A DNA stretch of 64,000 nucleotides from Crateriforma conspicua. GTDB lineage: Bacteria > Planctomycetota > Planctomycetia > Pirellulales > Pirellulaceae. Of this stretch, positions 54,269-63,963 are shown in pieces. The DNA is taken from NCBI RefSeq assembly GCF_007752935.1, contig NZ_CP036319.1, positions 5,746,501-5,810,500 of the forward strand, written 5' to 3'. A program made the position numbers and the translations under genes. Position 1 is the stretch's first letter. Each line of letters starts with the position of its first letter. Below the pieces are notes generated by a model. It searched no databases, was not told where the DNA came from, and saw only the letters and a program-made list of their open reading frames with translations.

Positions 54269-55455
54269 TGCCTTTGCAGCGGCTTTGTACGACCTTCCCA
54301 CGCTCCCTTGTTCGAGCTCTGTCTTTTCGTCCGATTGACTTCATGATGCCCGATTCCCTTCGGCCGTTGCCGCCCCAAACAACAGTTTCGACAATGCGAA
54401 TGGACCAACGAACCCACCGTGGATCGAATCGATCGTTCCGGCTGGCCATGCTTACATCGCTGGCCATCGCGTGTCTTTGGTGCACCTCGGCCAGCGCGCA
54501 ATCGGATCGTGTTTATCTGAACAACGGCGATGTGATGAGCGGCCGTTTGGAGAAAGTGGTTCGTCAGGGAATTTCGTTCAAGGCGGGCGGCAAGACCGAG
54601 AACATTCCCGCTGGTGATATCCAAAAGGTGCTGCTGCAGGGCGACCCACCCGGCTTGGTCAAAGGTCGCCAGTTCGCACTGGAAGGCCAGTACGAAGAAG
54701 CCCTGGAAGAACTGAAATCGGTCGATCCCAACGACGTGCCACGCCAGGTGATCGGGACCGAGGTACAGTTTTATCGCCTATTGTGCCAAGCCAAGTTGGC
54801 GTTGTCCGGACGCGGCGATCGCAAATCGGTGGTCGCTGGACTGCGAGCCTTCGCTGGCGAAAATTCCAACAGCTGGCATTTTTATCAGACTGCCGAAATG
54901 CTGGGCGAACTCGCGCTGGCCCTTGGTGACAATGATCGAGCCATCGCCTATTTCAAATCGCTGGCTTCCGCCCCGACAAAGAACACCAAAGTCCGTTCGA
55001 AATTCCTGACGGGGGTGGCAAAACTGGCCAAAGGCGATACCGAGGCCGCCGCGGATGACCTGCAACAAGTCGCCGGAATCGAAGCGGACAGCGTCGCCTT
55101 GGCAAAAACCAAAACGCTGGGCCGCATCAAGCTGGCCGAATGTTACGCCAGATCCGGACGCAACGACGAAGCAATCAAATTGGCCGATGCGGTGCTGGAA
55201 GACTTGGACCCACTGGACCTGGAATTGGCATCCAAGGTCTACAACAGTCGCGGCATGATCTTCGAAGCAACCGGTGATTTCGAAGGCGCCGTCCTGGCAT
55301 TCCTGCATACCGAATTGCTGTTTAATAGCGTTCCCCAATCCCATGCCGAGTCACTGTCGCATTTGGCACAGCTTTGGGCGAAAGTCGGAAAACCGGAACG
55401 TGGCGCAAAGGCAAGACAAGAATTGGGCCAGCGCTATCCGGGATATGACCAATGA
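54265..55455 (+). CDS. Exported protein with a small barrel-like N-terminus and TPR repeats
   Basis: A protein of up to 396 residues. Its ATG at 54265 overlaps the stop of the large TPR gene (ATGA), so translation is coupled; ATGs at 54346 and 54394 lie nearer the leader (RLAMLTSLAIACLWCTSASA) and may be the real start. After the leader, DRVYLNNGDVMSGRLEKVV and FKAGGKTENIPAGDIQKVLL form a small Sm-like beta unit seen in other exported proteins. The rest is TPR-like (ALEGQYEEALEELKSV, YARSGRNDEAIKLADAVL, EATGDFEGAVLAFLHTEL). It likely works with the larger TPR protein in the periplasm. Confidence 0.82.
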   Translation: MMPLQRLCTTFPRSLVRALSFRPIDFMMPDSLRPLPPQTTVSTMRMDQRTHRGSNRSFRLAMLTSLAIACLWCTSASAQSDRVYLNNGDVMSGRLEKVVRQGISFKAGGKTENIPAGDIQKVLLQGDPPGLVKGRQFALEGQYEEALEELKSVDPNDVPRQVIGTEVQFYRLLCQAKLALSGRGDRKSVVAGLRAFAGENSNSWHFYQTAEMLGELALALGDNDRAIAYFKSLASAPTKNTKVRSKFLTGVAKLAKGDTEAAADDLQQVAGIEADSVALAKTKTLGRIKLAECYARSGRNDEAIKLADAVLEDLDPLDLELASKVYNSRGMIFEATGDFEGAVLAFLHTELLFNSVPQSHAESLSHLAQLWAKVGKPERGAKARQELGQRYPGYDQ

Positions 55456-55563
55456 AGACTATATTGCGGTTCTGCGGTGAACCGATTTCCGCGGGCGTCG
55501 CGGCGCCCGACATGCTTTTCTTGACCCACCCGTTTCTCGGATTCCGATTGCCGACCCCTAAAG

Positions 55564-56424
<861 letters not shown>

Positions 56425-56862
56425 ATGCGTCTGAAGCGAAAGCCTGTCGATCTAGCCGAAGGCGATCTGACGCCGATGATCGACATGACGTTCCAGTTGA
56501 TCGCGTTCTTTATGGTGCTGATCAATTTCGCCCAAACGGAATCGAACGACAACGTCGTGTTGCCCAACAGCCAGTTGGTCAAACCGCCGGATGCGCCGTT
56601 GGAATTCCCAATCATCCTGCACGTCGCCAAAGACGGTCAGATTTTTTTGGGCGGAGACGATTACACCACTGAAACGTTGCGAATCGGTTTGAATCGCGAG
56701 TTGTCCGTGATCAAAGCCGAAGGCAAATCACCGGCCGACGCCAATGTGATCATTCGCGCACATAAAGACACCGCAACGGGTAAAGTCCAGGAAATCATCC
56801 AAGTGGCCCAAGAACAACAATTGGAAAACTTTCAGCTACGTGCCAAGGAGGATCGATCATGA
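56425..56862 (+). CDS. ExbD/TolR family protein (first copy)
   Basis: A 145-residue partner of ExbB with one membrane helix. DLTPMIDMTFQLIAFFMVLIN contains the aspartate that carries the ion, and the periplasmic domain follows (FPIILHVAKDGQIFLGG). VIIRAHKDTATGKVQEI matches the ExbD C-terminal fold. The start abuts the ExbB stop and the end overlaps the second exbD-like gene by ATGA, so stoichiometry is probably set by coupling. Confidence 0.93.
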   Translation: MRLKRKPVDLAEGDLTPMIDMTFQLIAFFMVLINFAQTESNDNVVLPNSQLVKPPDAPLEFPIILHVAKDGQIFLGGDDYTTETLRIGLNRELSVIKAEGKSPADANVIIRAHKDTATGKVQEIIQVAQEQQLENFQLRAKEDRS

Positions 56863-57344
56863 GAATCCGAGGCGAACGCGGCGCGGAAAAAAACCAGCTG
56901 AACATGACCAGCATGATCGATGTCGTGTTCCTGTTGCTGATTTTCTTTGTGATGACTTTCAAGATCGTCGAAATGGAAGGCGACTTTAGCGTCCGCATGC
57001 CGCTGGCCAGCGATGCCGCCGCCGTCACCGACCCGACCGATTTGCCACTGAAATTGCGAATGACCGCAGATGCCAATGGCAATTTGTCCTCCATGCTGTT
57101 GAACGATTCTTCCCTGGGCAATGACCCGGCAGCGTTTGACCGGTTGCGTGCCAGCATCGTTGACATTGTGGGCACCACGGCGCCCATCGAAGGCGACGAG
57201 GGCCCGGAAATTGAAATCGATGCGGACTATTCGCTGCGATATGAAAACGTCATTCGCGCGTTCACGGCGGTCAGCGGGTACAAAGACGGCAACCAAATTG
57301 TCAAACTGATCGAAAAGGTTAAATTCGCAAAGCCGCGAATGTAG
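56859..57344 (+). CDS. ExbD/TolR family protein (second copy)
   Basis: A 161-residue ExbD-like protein. NQLNMTSMIDVVFLLLIFFVM carries the ion-binding aspartate and the single membrane helix. The periplasmic part differs from the first copy (LPLKLRMTADANGNLSSML, PEIEIDADYSLRYENVI), so the two probably form a mixed dimer in the ExbB ring. The ATG overlaps the stop of the first copy. No TonB gene or TonB-dependent receptor is seen in the window. It is the last gene of the operon. Confidence 0.92.
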   Translation: MRIRGERGAEKNQLNMTSMIDVVFLLLIFFVMTFKIVEMEGDFSVRMPLASDAAAVTDPTDLPLKLRMTADANGNLSSMLLNDSSLGNDPAAFDRLRASIVDIVGTTAPIEGDEGPEIEIDADYSLRYENVIRAFTAVSGYKDGNQIVKLIEKVKFAKPRM

Positions 57345-57413
57345 CCTGTCGACCGGGGTTGTCCCGTTCGTCCCCGCCCGCCGCTTTGCCGTTTAAGTCG
57401 CCGCCCCACAATC

Positions 57414-58052
57414 ATGCTTTTGGTGTTGGACAACTACGATTCCTTTGTCCATAACCTGGCGCGGTACTTTCGAATCCTGGGCCACCAAACATCGGTCGTC
57501 CGTAGCGATCAAATCACCCCGGATGAGTGCCGACGGTTGCAACCGCACGCAATCGTCCTTTCGCCTGGCCCCCATGATCCCGCCGATGCGGGTTGCAGCG
57601 TTGACGTCATCCGGCTTTTGGGTACATCCATTCCGATCCTGGGAATTTGCTTGGGACATCAAGCCATCGGTGCTGCGTTCGGCGCGTCGATCATCCGTTG
57701 TGGACCGGTGCACGGATCGGACAGCCCGATCCGACACCACGGCGACCGATTGTTCGCGGGCTGCCCCACCCCGATGCGAGTCGGCCGTTACCATTCACTG
57801 GCAGTGGATCCGGATACCATTCCCCGCGAATTGACCATCACCGCGCGCACCGACGACGGCATCGTGATGGGAATCTCGCACCGCACGCACCCCGTTCATG
57901 GGTTGCAGTTTCATCCGGAATCCGTGTTGACCCCGGAAGGCGATCGCACGCTGAAAAACTTTCTGAACCTTGCCGATCGGTTTCATCAATCGCCGGCGTC
58001 TGCCGATTCGGTGGCGGTGGTCGCAAACCACGATACGGTGGCGAAGCCATGA
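57414..58052 (+). CDS. pabA: Glutamine amidotransferase, aminodeoxychorismate/anthranilate synthase component II
   Basis: A 212-residue class I glutamine amidotransferase that supplies ammonia for making 4-amino-4-deoxychorismate or anthranilate. DNYDSFVHNLARYF is the N-terminal motif, LSPGPHDP the oxyanion loop, GICLGHQAIG holds the nucleophile Cys79, and LQFHPESVLTPEG holds the catalytic His and Glu. The ATGA overlap with DUF447 and beta-RFAP synthase genes, which use 4-aminobenzoate for tetrahydromethanopterin, favours the PabA role over TrpG. The PabB partner is not in the window. Confidence 0.88.
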   Translation: MLLVLDNYDSFVHNLARYFRILGHQTSVVRSDQITPDECRRLQPHAIVLSPGPHDPADAGCSVDVIRLLGTSIPILGICLGHQAIGAAFGASIIRCGPVHGSDSPIRHHGDRLFAGCPTPMRVGRYHSLAVDPDTIPRELTITARTDDGIVMGISHRTHPVHGLQFHPESVLTPEGDRTLKNFLNLADRFHQSPASADSVAVVANHDTVAKP

Positions 58053-58627
58053 TTCTGGAATCATTGGTCACCACGATTGATCAAAACGGTCATCTCAATT
58101 TGGCTCCAATGGGTCCGGTCGTGGACGGTCCACAACTGAGGCGTTTTGTGCTGCGTCCATACCAGGGTTCGACCACTTGCGCAAACTTGTTGGAAACCGG
58201 TCGCGCCACGATTCATGTCTGCGACGACGTCAGCCTGTTCGCCAAGACCGCGATTGGTTCGATTGATGCGGACGCATTGGTCGTTCCGGTGACCACCGCT
58301 GATGGAGAGGGCTTTTGGCGTCTGAAGCGTTGCCATCGTTGGTTTGCCGTGGCTGTTACCGACATCTCCGGCGGCGATCCAAAGTATGAAATGCAAACAC
58401 GGATGGTTGCGTCGGGGATCCAGGATCCGTTCTTCGGATTCAATCGTGCAAAGCATGCGGTGATCGAAGCCTGCATCTTGGCGACCCGTATTCATCTTCT
58501 GGACGCCCAAGACATTCGTGACCAAATGAAAACATTCGCTGTTGCGGTGACAAAGACCGGCGGAAAGATTGAACAGCAGGCCTTTGCCGCCATCGCCGAC
58601 TTCATCGACCAGCGGATGGAATCATGA
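58049..58627 (+). CDS. DUF447 protein of tetrahydromethanopterin synthesis
   Basis: A 192-residue protein. The ATG at 58049 overlaps the pabA stop (ATGA), which fixes the start; the frame is open further upstream inside pabA but only as an overlap artefact. MILESLVTTIDQNGHLNLAPMG is the typical opening of DUF447, with a flavin-reductase-like split barrel pattern (LRRFVLRPYQGSTTCANL). The middle has FWRLKRCHRWFAVAV. The family occurs in methanogens and in bacteria with H4MPT-linked C1 metabolism, where it is needed for cofactor synthesis, though its reaction is not clear. It overlaps the next gene by ATGA too. Confidence 0.88.
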   Translation: MILESLVTTIDQNGHLNLAPMGPVVDGPQLRRFVLRPYQGSTTCANLLETGRATIHVCDDVSLFAKTAIGSIDADALVVPVTTADGEGFWRLKRCHRWFAVAVTDISGGDPKYEMQTRMVASGIQDPFFGFNRAKHAVIEACILATRIHLLDAQDIRDQMKTFAVAVTKTGGKIEQQAFAAIADFIDQRMES

Positions 58628-59697
58628 GTCCGCCAAAGGATCCTCCGCCGCACGGCCGAACAAGCGAGGTACAAACCGCGGCCATTCAAACCGGTGCACG
58701 TTTGCACTTCGGATTGCTGGATACGGCGGCACCATTCGGCGGTTGTGGTGTGATGATCGAAGACGGTGGCGTCGAAATCACCATCACGCCAGACAGCAAG
58801 TTCAGCGTCACCGGAATCGATGACAGCACGTCCGTCCATCGCTTGGCCCGTCATTGGCAACAGTTCGTCGATGCACCAAGCATCCCATCGTGCCGGCTGC
58901 ACGTGTCACGGCACCCGCGACGCCATTGTGGCTTGGGCAGCGGCACCCAAATGGCGTTGGCAGTCTGCGAAGCTCTATTTTGTGCCGCCGGCCAGTCGCC
59001 ACCCAAACCGCAGCAGTTGGTTCGAATTGCCAATCGAGGCCACCGTTCAGCGATCGGCTGTCACGGCTACTTTCACGGTGGGTTTCTATGCGAAGAATCA
59101 CTTGAAAGTCCCGATTTACTGACGACGTCCGAATCGGACCGGGTGCTTCGCCCGCTGGCGATGCGATGTGACTTACCGAGTCACTGGCGGGTGGTGATCT
59201 TGATTCCGAAAGCAGAAACCTCGCTTGTCCATGGTCGGCAAGAAAAACAGTTGTTCGCCACGATCAATCGCGCGACACCGGAGCAACGAGAACGTTTGAC
59301 CCGGTGGCTACGTGAAGAAATCGTCCCCCGCGCGAAAGCTGGCGACTTCAACGGCTTCACCCGAGCGGTGGCTCGTTACAACTATCACAGCGGTGAATTG
59401 TTCGCACAGGTCCAAGGCGGACCGTACCGCGGCCCGGTCGTCGCGAAAACCATTGAACGAGCCAAGTCACTGGATGGACATGGTGTGGGTCAAAGCAGCT
59501 GGGGTCCCGGCGTGTTCGCATGGTTTGAAAACCAGTCCGCGGCAAGTGATTTTGCCCGCCAAATTCCCACCGCCGAATTCGACGTCATCATCACTCGCGT
59601 ACGCAACCAACCACGGACCGTTCAATCATTGGAAAGCGGCAATTCACCGCCGCCTGAAAATACGACAGGCACGAAGACCACGCCTGCGATGAAATGA
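58624..59697 (+). CDS. Beta-ribofuranosylaminobenzene 5'-phosphate (beta-RFAP) synthase family protein
   Basis: A GHMP-kinase-fold protein of 357 residues. The family condenses 4-aminobenzoate with phosphoribosyl pyrophosphate, releasing CO2, in the first committed step of H4MPT synthesis. GARLHFGLLDTAAPFGG near the N-terminus and HCGLGSGTQMALAVCEAL, the GHMP-type phosphate loop, are characteristic; GVGQSSWGPGVFAWF is the C-terminal motif. The ATG overlaps the DUF447 stop, so pabA-DUF447-this gene are one unit in which the first makes the aminobenzoate precursor and the last uses it. Its end is eight bases from the convergent permease gene. Confidence 0.9.
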   Translation: MSPPKDPPPHGRTSEVQTAAIQTGARLHFGLLDTAAPFGGCGVMIEDGGVEITITPDSKFSVTGIDDSTSVHRLARHWQQFVDAPSIPSCRLHVSRHPRRHCGLGSGTQMALAVCEALFCAAGQSPPKPQQLVRIANRGHRSAIGCHGYFHGGFLCEESLESPDLLTTSESDRVLRPLAMRCDLPSHWRVVILIPKAETSLVHGRQEKQLFATINRATPEQRERLTRWLREEIVPRAKAGDFNGFTRAVARYNYHSGELFAQVQGGPYRGPVVAKTIERAKSLDGHGVGQSSWGPGVFAWFENQSAASDFARQIPTAEFDVIITRVRNQPRTVQSLESGNSPPPENTTGTKTTPAMK

Positions 59698-59705
59698 TTT
59701 GTCCA

Positions 59706-61385
59706 CTAGGCGTTTTCGATCGAATCGATGTCTTCGCCGCGGGTGGGCATCAAGGACCAGCCCCACAGCATGCCGGCGGCCACAAAGTAACCAGCAACGA
59801 ATTCGTAGATCGTGCTGCGATACTGAGGTGCCAAAACCAATTCGCCCCACGATTCCGGTCCGAAGGGAACGAACAACTGACTGCCGGGTAACGGGGAATG
59901 CATCAATCCAAATAACGTGAGTGTCCCGCACAACGCCATCACCGCAGCGGCGACTTTCAGTTTGCGATCGATTCCGGCGGCCAGCATCCATGCCCACAAC
60001 AGACTGGTCAGAATGAATCCGCTGCTCAGCATCGTCACCACCTGCAGATTCTTTCCCAGCAGTGGGTCCAGTGTCTGAGGCCCCAAGCCGGCTTCCAAAG
60101 TCGCAGCATCGCCGAAGATCTGTCCCGGCAGGCTTCCCGCCAAAAAAGCCAAGGCCGGCACACACGCAAAAGCGACGGCTGGAAAGTGACGCTTTGGTGT
60201 GGCCAAAAAGCTTTGCGCGGTGATCTCCAATCCGATGAACACCAAGATCGGATACACCGCAGGCTTGGGGATCCAGGCATTCAGAAAGGCGAAGTAACCG
60301 ATCATGCCCGCCGAGCCGATCACCAGCGCGGTCGCCAACGTGTAAGCGGCGCGGCCGCCCATGGCCTTGTACGCGGGGTGGCCGATATACGGCGTCGTCT
60401 GGATCACACCACCGGAAAAGCCGGCCGCCAAGGTCGCCACCGCTTCGATGCCCAGCACCGTGCGTGTGTCAAACTGGTCGCCGGCGGCCGCGGCCGATTC
60501 GGTGCAATCAATCCCGCCGACCACGGTCGCCAAAGCAAATGGCAGTGCAATCGGCACATAGGGCAGGGCATCTGTAAATCGCGAAACCCAGCCAAAGGAA
60601 TAGCTGTCCAACCAAACGGTGGGCATCCAAGTCACCGTCATGGCTTGGGGAAATTCATATCCATCCGCCCCAATCGCGCACATCAAGTAATACATGCCCC
60701 CAGCAACAAGCAACGCAGCCAACGTCCCCGGGACGCGACCCGGAACGGGCAACCGACCGATCAAGGTCATCAACACGATGACCAAAGCGATCATTCCCGG
60801 CAGCGGATGCCCCAGAATTTCGACTAAGGGAAAAAAGCTAATGATGGCCAGTGCAATGGCGGCCAGGGAACCAAGCAGACCAGCGCGAGGCACGACCCGT
60901 CGCACCCATTCACCGGTCGGCGAAAGCGCCAGCTTCAATATTCCGCTGATGACAATGCACCAGATGCCAATGTGCCAGGTCCGCAGGGCCGCCTGCTCCG
61001 GTGCAAGCCCTAGATTATTCACGCCATCGGTGAACGAAGGGCCCAAAATAAACAGCACCATTCCGAACGTCGACGGTGTGTCCAGCCCCAGGGGCATCGC
61101 CGTGACATCGGGATTGCCCGTTCGCTTTGCCAAGCGGAACGCCAACCAAAAGAACGCCAAGTCACCGATCAACACGCCCAGAGCAGTCCCGGGAACCATG
61201 GCCCCGACGGCGAACTCCACCGGGAACCCGAACCCGCCGCTTAACAACCCGACCATCAATAACAGGCCGGCCAGGTTGTCCAGCATCAGGCCAAAGAACG
61301 CGTTCACATCGCCGGGCTGAGCCCACCGGTATTTCATTGATCCGTTCGACGCCAAGGCGTCCGCGGGCTGGTCCAGCAGATTCAC
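59706..61385 (-). CDS. Multi-spanning permease of the NCS2/xanthine-uracil-like fold
   Basis: A 559-residue inner membrane protein with about twelve hydrophobic segments. DNLAGLLLMVGLLSGGFGFP, GLDTPSTFGMVLFILGP and SGGVIQTTPYIGHPAYKAMGGRAAY resemble nucleobase/sulfate-type permeases of the APC-like 7+7 fold, though the substrate is not readable. The frame begins with a GTG at 61385 that has GAGAGG upstream; the ATG at 61337 (MKYRWAQPGDVN) is another possible start. It converges with the beta-RFAP synthase gene. Because the neighbour cassette makes a pterin cofactor, a purine-like substrate is tempting but is only a guess. Confidence 0.82.
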   Translation of the reverse strand: MNLLDQPADALASNGSMKYRWAQPGDVNAFFGLMLDNLAGLLLMVGLLSGGFGFPVEFAVGAMVPGTALGVLIGDLAFFWLAFRLAKRTGNPDVTAMPLGLDTPSTFGMVLFILGPSFTDGVNNLGLAPEQAALRTWHIGIWCIVISGILKLALSPTGEWVRRVVPRAGLLGSLAAIALAIISFFPLVEILGHPLPGMIALVIVLMTLIGRLPVPGRVPGTLAALLVAGGMYYLMCAIGADGYEFPQAMTVTWMPTVWLDSYSFGWVSRFTDALPYVPIALPFALATVVGGIDCTESAAAAGDQFDTRTVLGIEAVATLAAGFSGGVIQTTPYIGHPAYKAMGGRAAYTLATALVIGSAGMIGYFAFLNAWIPKPAVYPILVFIGLEITAQSFLATPKRHFPAVAFACVPALAFLAGSLPGQIFGDAATLEAGLGPQTLDPLLGKNLQVVTMLSSGFILTSLLWAWMLAAGIDRKLKVAAAVMALCGTLTLFGLMHSPLPGSQLFVPFGPESWGELVLAPQYRSTIYEFVAGYFVAAGMLWGWSLMPTRGEDIDSIENA

Positions 61386-61601
61386 GATATTGGGTGGCCT
61401 CTCGTTCAGATTGTCTGCCCGCCTTCACACGCAAGGTTTTAACGGCAGACCGGAACGGACTCCAGGCGGGGCCCATCCGCATCAATCCCCCCTGCCAAGG
61501 TGATCGCGACGCGGCAGGCCGCCCGGTCCACCGGCACCGGAACACGCGTATGAGACGGATCGGCAACACGCCCCCGGCCATCAAGTTGGCCGCAACCCCG
61601 A

Positions 61602-63776
61602 TCAAGGATCCAAACGCAGCGAATACATTTGCGAGCTTAATTGACGAGACGCTTCGACCATCGCGGGGTAGGGCGAATCGCACACATCCAGAAAACCGAT
61701 TTGATAATTTTCGCCGTCCCCGCGTCCTGTCGCCGCCTGATCTCCGTACTGGAACCAGTGGGCCCCCACGTAATTCGGATGCCGCAACGCACCGGTCAAA
61801 TAATCTTGATAGGCCCTCGCCCTAGCGTTTTGATTTTCGGTCGCTCGCAAACCGGTGTGGAACAGTCCACGGTCCAGCGCGCCGAAATGAAATTCGCCGA
61901 TGATCGCCGGCCGATCCACGCCTTGGGGCAACCGATCGTCGGCGACGGAGTAGGCATATCGATTGAAACCGATGACATCACAGGAGATCGCTGCAGCGGT
62001 AACGGCACGATCGTTGGACCATGCAAACCGACAGCCCAAATACAGGGTCGATGGGCTGACCGTTTTTACGGCGTCCCGACAGACATCAAAGTACTGTTCT
62101 GCGATCCGCGAATAGAAAGCCTTCAGGTCGGCTTCGGCGTGCGTCTCTGACGGCTTGTCGGTTCGCCGCATCCAATCTTGCCAAGACGAATAGTCACTTT
62201 GCCATGCGGCGTTCAGTTTTTCGACGCTTTGATATTTGGCGATCAAGTCGTCACGAAAGGCTTCTTTGGCCGGTTGGTCCGCCGGCGACATCACCGTCGC
62301 GATCGCCAAGGACGTTTCATCGCCCCAAGCCAATTCGTTATCAACGAAAACGCCGATGCACCATTCCGAACGGATGTCGTTCTGTTTGGATTGAACATGC
62401 TTCAGCGTTTGCTGTGCAAACTGCGGATCAAAAGGATCGGGAAACTTCCCCCAATACCCATCGCTACCCTGGATCCTTGCTTCACCGGATGTCACGGTCA
62501 CCACGTAAGGCGTTTGCTTCTGGCGATAGATATCGGCATCGGACCAATTGGCGATCGTGTTGATCCCCCAACTGCGCAAACGTTGATGGGTGATCGCCGC
62601 GAACGTCTCCTTCCAACCCGATCCGTATTTACGGTGCAAATTCGCAGCGGTGAAGTTGAAGGTTCGATAGCGGCCTTTGCCCTGATAGTACCCGTGGGGT
62701 GCCCAACTGGCCGACGAATAGAACGATGCAAGCGGTGACTCTGGTTCGGGAAGGTCCGCAAAGTAGAACTCGCGATCAGTAATCGGGGTGGTGGCGTTAC
62801 CGCTGTGAACACAATCGATCCCGTTGGACCAAAACAGCTTTCCCAATGGGTCGACCAACCACCAGCGATTTTGGAATTTTTCGACACGAAAATTTCCAGT
62901 CGCCTTCAACTGTGGCCCGGTCGCGAAGCCGCCAAAACGATTCCAGTTTTCCGGACCGGGGTGTTGTCGCAATTCAATCTGTTCGGATCGTCGACGCTCC
63001 AATAAATCCGATGCGGATCGCAGTTTGCCCGGCCAGTCACGGTGCACGTATTGACCCAATGCATCGATCATGGGGAACGGCTTCTTGTTCGGATCCCACC
63101 ATTGATCTTCGTGATAGCGACCGACCAGACGCCATTTTCCGATTCGAACACGGGTCGGCTGATCGGGATGATTCATGAAAAGAATCAGTTTTCGAATTTG
63201 ATCGACATGATTCCCCGCCTTGTCGGCGATCATCGCGGGAGCGGCCCGCATGCCAAACAGTTTGCCTTGCAGATGTTCTGGGGTTTGCCGCTTCAGCGGA
63301 AAGACAAGCGTCCCTGCGGCTCCTGAAGCCAGATCCAATGAATGGGTAACGCTGACGATGCTGTCATCCGGTCCGCTGTCGATGCGCAACTGGACCGATG
63401 CCGGATGTTCACTCTCGTTGACCAGATCCAGTTGAACTTGTTGAAAGCCCGACCAATCACAGGCTCCATCGACGTGTCCCCACAATTGATCGGCTTCGAT
63501 GGTGATGCCGGGCCATGGTGCACCGACCTCGAATCCTGCCGCGACCATTTGATCGACCACATCGTTGGCGTCCAGAACGAAGGCCTTGGCGTCGAACTTC
63601 ACGACGTCGGCATGTCTCAGATCGAGCACCACTTGATCCCCATCCGGATCCTCCGCCGAAAGTGCCAGCGATCCGTTGAACGCAATGGCGACCAGCACCA
63701 AGACGAAGAGACTCCGTAAAAAACGTGGGCGATCTTGATGACGAAAAATACGACGGACGTGGTGGCTGTAACGCAT
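61602..63776 (-). CDS. Secreted GH50-like beta-agarase-type glycoside hydrolase
   Basis: A 724-residue exported enzyme. The leader is LRSLFVLVLVAIAFNGSLALSAED. An N-terminal beta-sandwich (residues about 45-225) precedes a TIM barrel, as in GH50 agarases. FVDNELAWGDE near residue 480 gives the Asn-Glu acid/base, and IIGEFHFGALDRGLFHTG near residue 627 gives the nucleophile glutamate in the typical GEFHFGA setting. RFGGFATGPQLKATGNFRVEK and WGINTIANWSD are other barrel motifs. GH50 enzymes cleave agarose-type galactans, which agrees with the sulfatases in the window, but the substrate of this branch is uncertain. The gap before the permease gene (216 bases) holds only weak hairpins. Confidence 0.85.
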   Translation of the reverse strand: MRYSHHVRRIFRHQDRPRFLRSLFVLVLVAIAFNGSLALSAEDPDGDQVVLDLRHADVVKFDAKAFVLDANDVVDQMVAAGFEVGAPWPGITIEADQLWGHVDGACDWSGFQQVQLDLVNESEHPASVQLRIDSGPDDSIVSVTHSLDLASGAAGTLVFPLKRQTPEHLQGKLFGMRAAPAMIADKAGNHVDQIRKLILFMNHPDQPTRVRIGKWRLVGRYHEDQWWDPNKKPFPMIDALGQYVHRDWPGKLRSASDLLERRRSEQIELRQHPGPENWNRFGGFATGPQLKATGNFRVEKFQNRWWLVDPLGKLFWSNGIDCVHSGNATTPITDREFYFADLPEPESPLASFYSSASWAPHGYYQGKGRYRTFNFTAANLHRKYGSGWKETFAAITHQRLRSWGINTIANWSDADIYRQKQTPYVVTVTSGEARIQGSDGYWGKFPDPFDPQFAQQTLKHVQSKQNDIRSEWCIGVFVDNELAWGDETSLAIATVMSPADQPAKEAFRDDLIAKYQSVEKLNAAWQSDYSSWQDWMRRTDKPSETHAEADLKAFYSRIAEQYFDVCRDAVKTVSPSTLYLGCRFAWSNDRAVTAAAISCDVIGFNRYAYSVADDRLPQGVDRPAIIGEFHFGALDRGLFHTGLRATENQNARARAYQDYLTGALRHPNYVGAHWFQYGDQAATGRGDGENYQIGFLDVCDSPYPAMVEASRQLSSQMYSLRLDP

Positions 63777-63939
63777 CGCAGTCTGGCGGGTTTGCTGGAG
63801 GTGGGCTGGGTGGTCGCAGGCGCGGCATCACCAATCGGCGATTCGGTGGATGGCGGATGCTCAGGGGAAGGGTTGGCGGAACAAATGCTGATCTGTTCGA
63901 ACGATCTTCGCGGCCGATGTCCGTGACTGGAGGTATCGG

Positions 63940-63963
63940 ATCGGCCCGGTCGCCGATTCTTTT
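63940..63963 (+). terminator. Terminator-like hairpin near the window end
   Basis: ATCGGC (63940-63945) pairs with GCCGAT (63952-63957) and TCTTTT follows. There is no clear gene on the plus strand before it in the window, so its meaning is unsure; the 164 bases between it and the GH50 start hold no likely gene. Confidence 0.3.

Noticed and set aside
57647-58048. Upstream extension of the DUF447 frame inside pabA
   Set aside because: The frame is open by chance; the ATGA overlap at 58049 and the family N-terminus fix the real start.
63735-63926. Small plus-strand open frame before the terminator-like hairpin at 63940
   Set aside because: It begins inside the GH50 leader on the opposite strand and has no clear ribosome site or recognisable sequence; the hairpin alone is not enough to support a gene.
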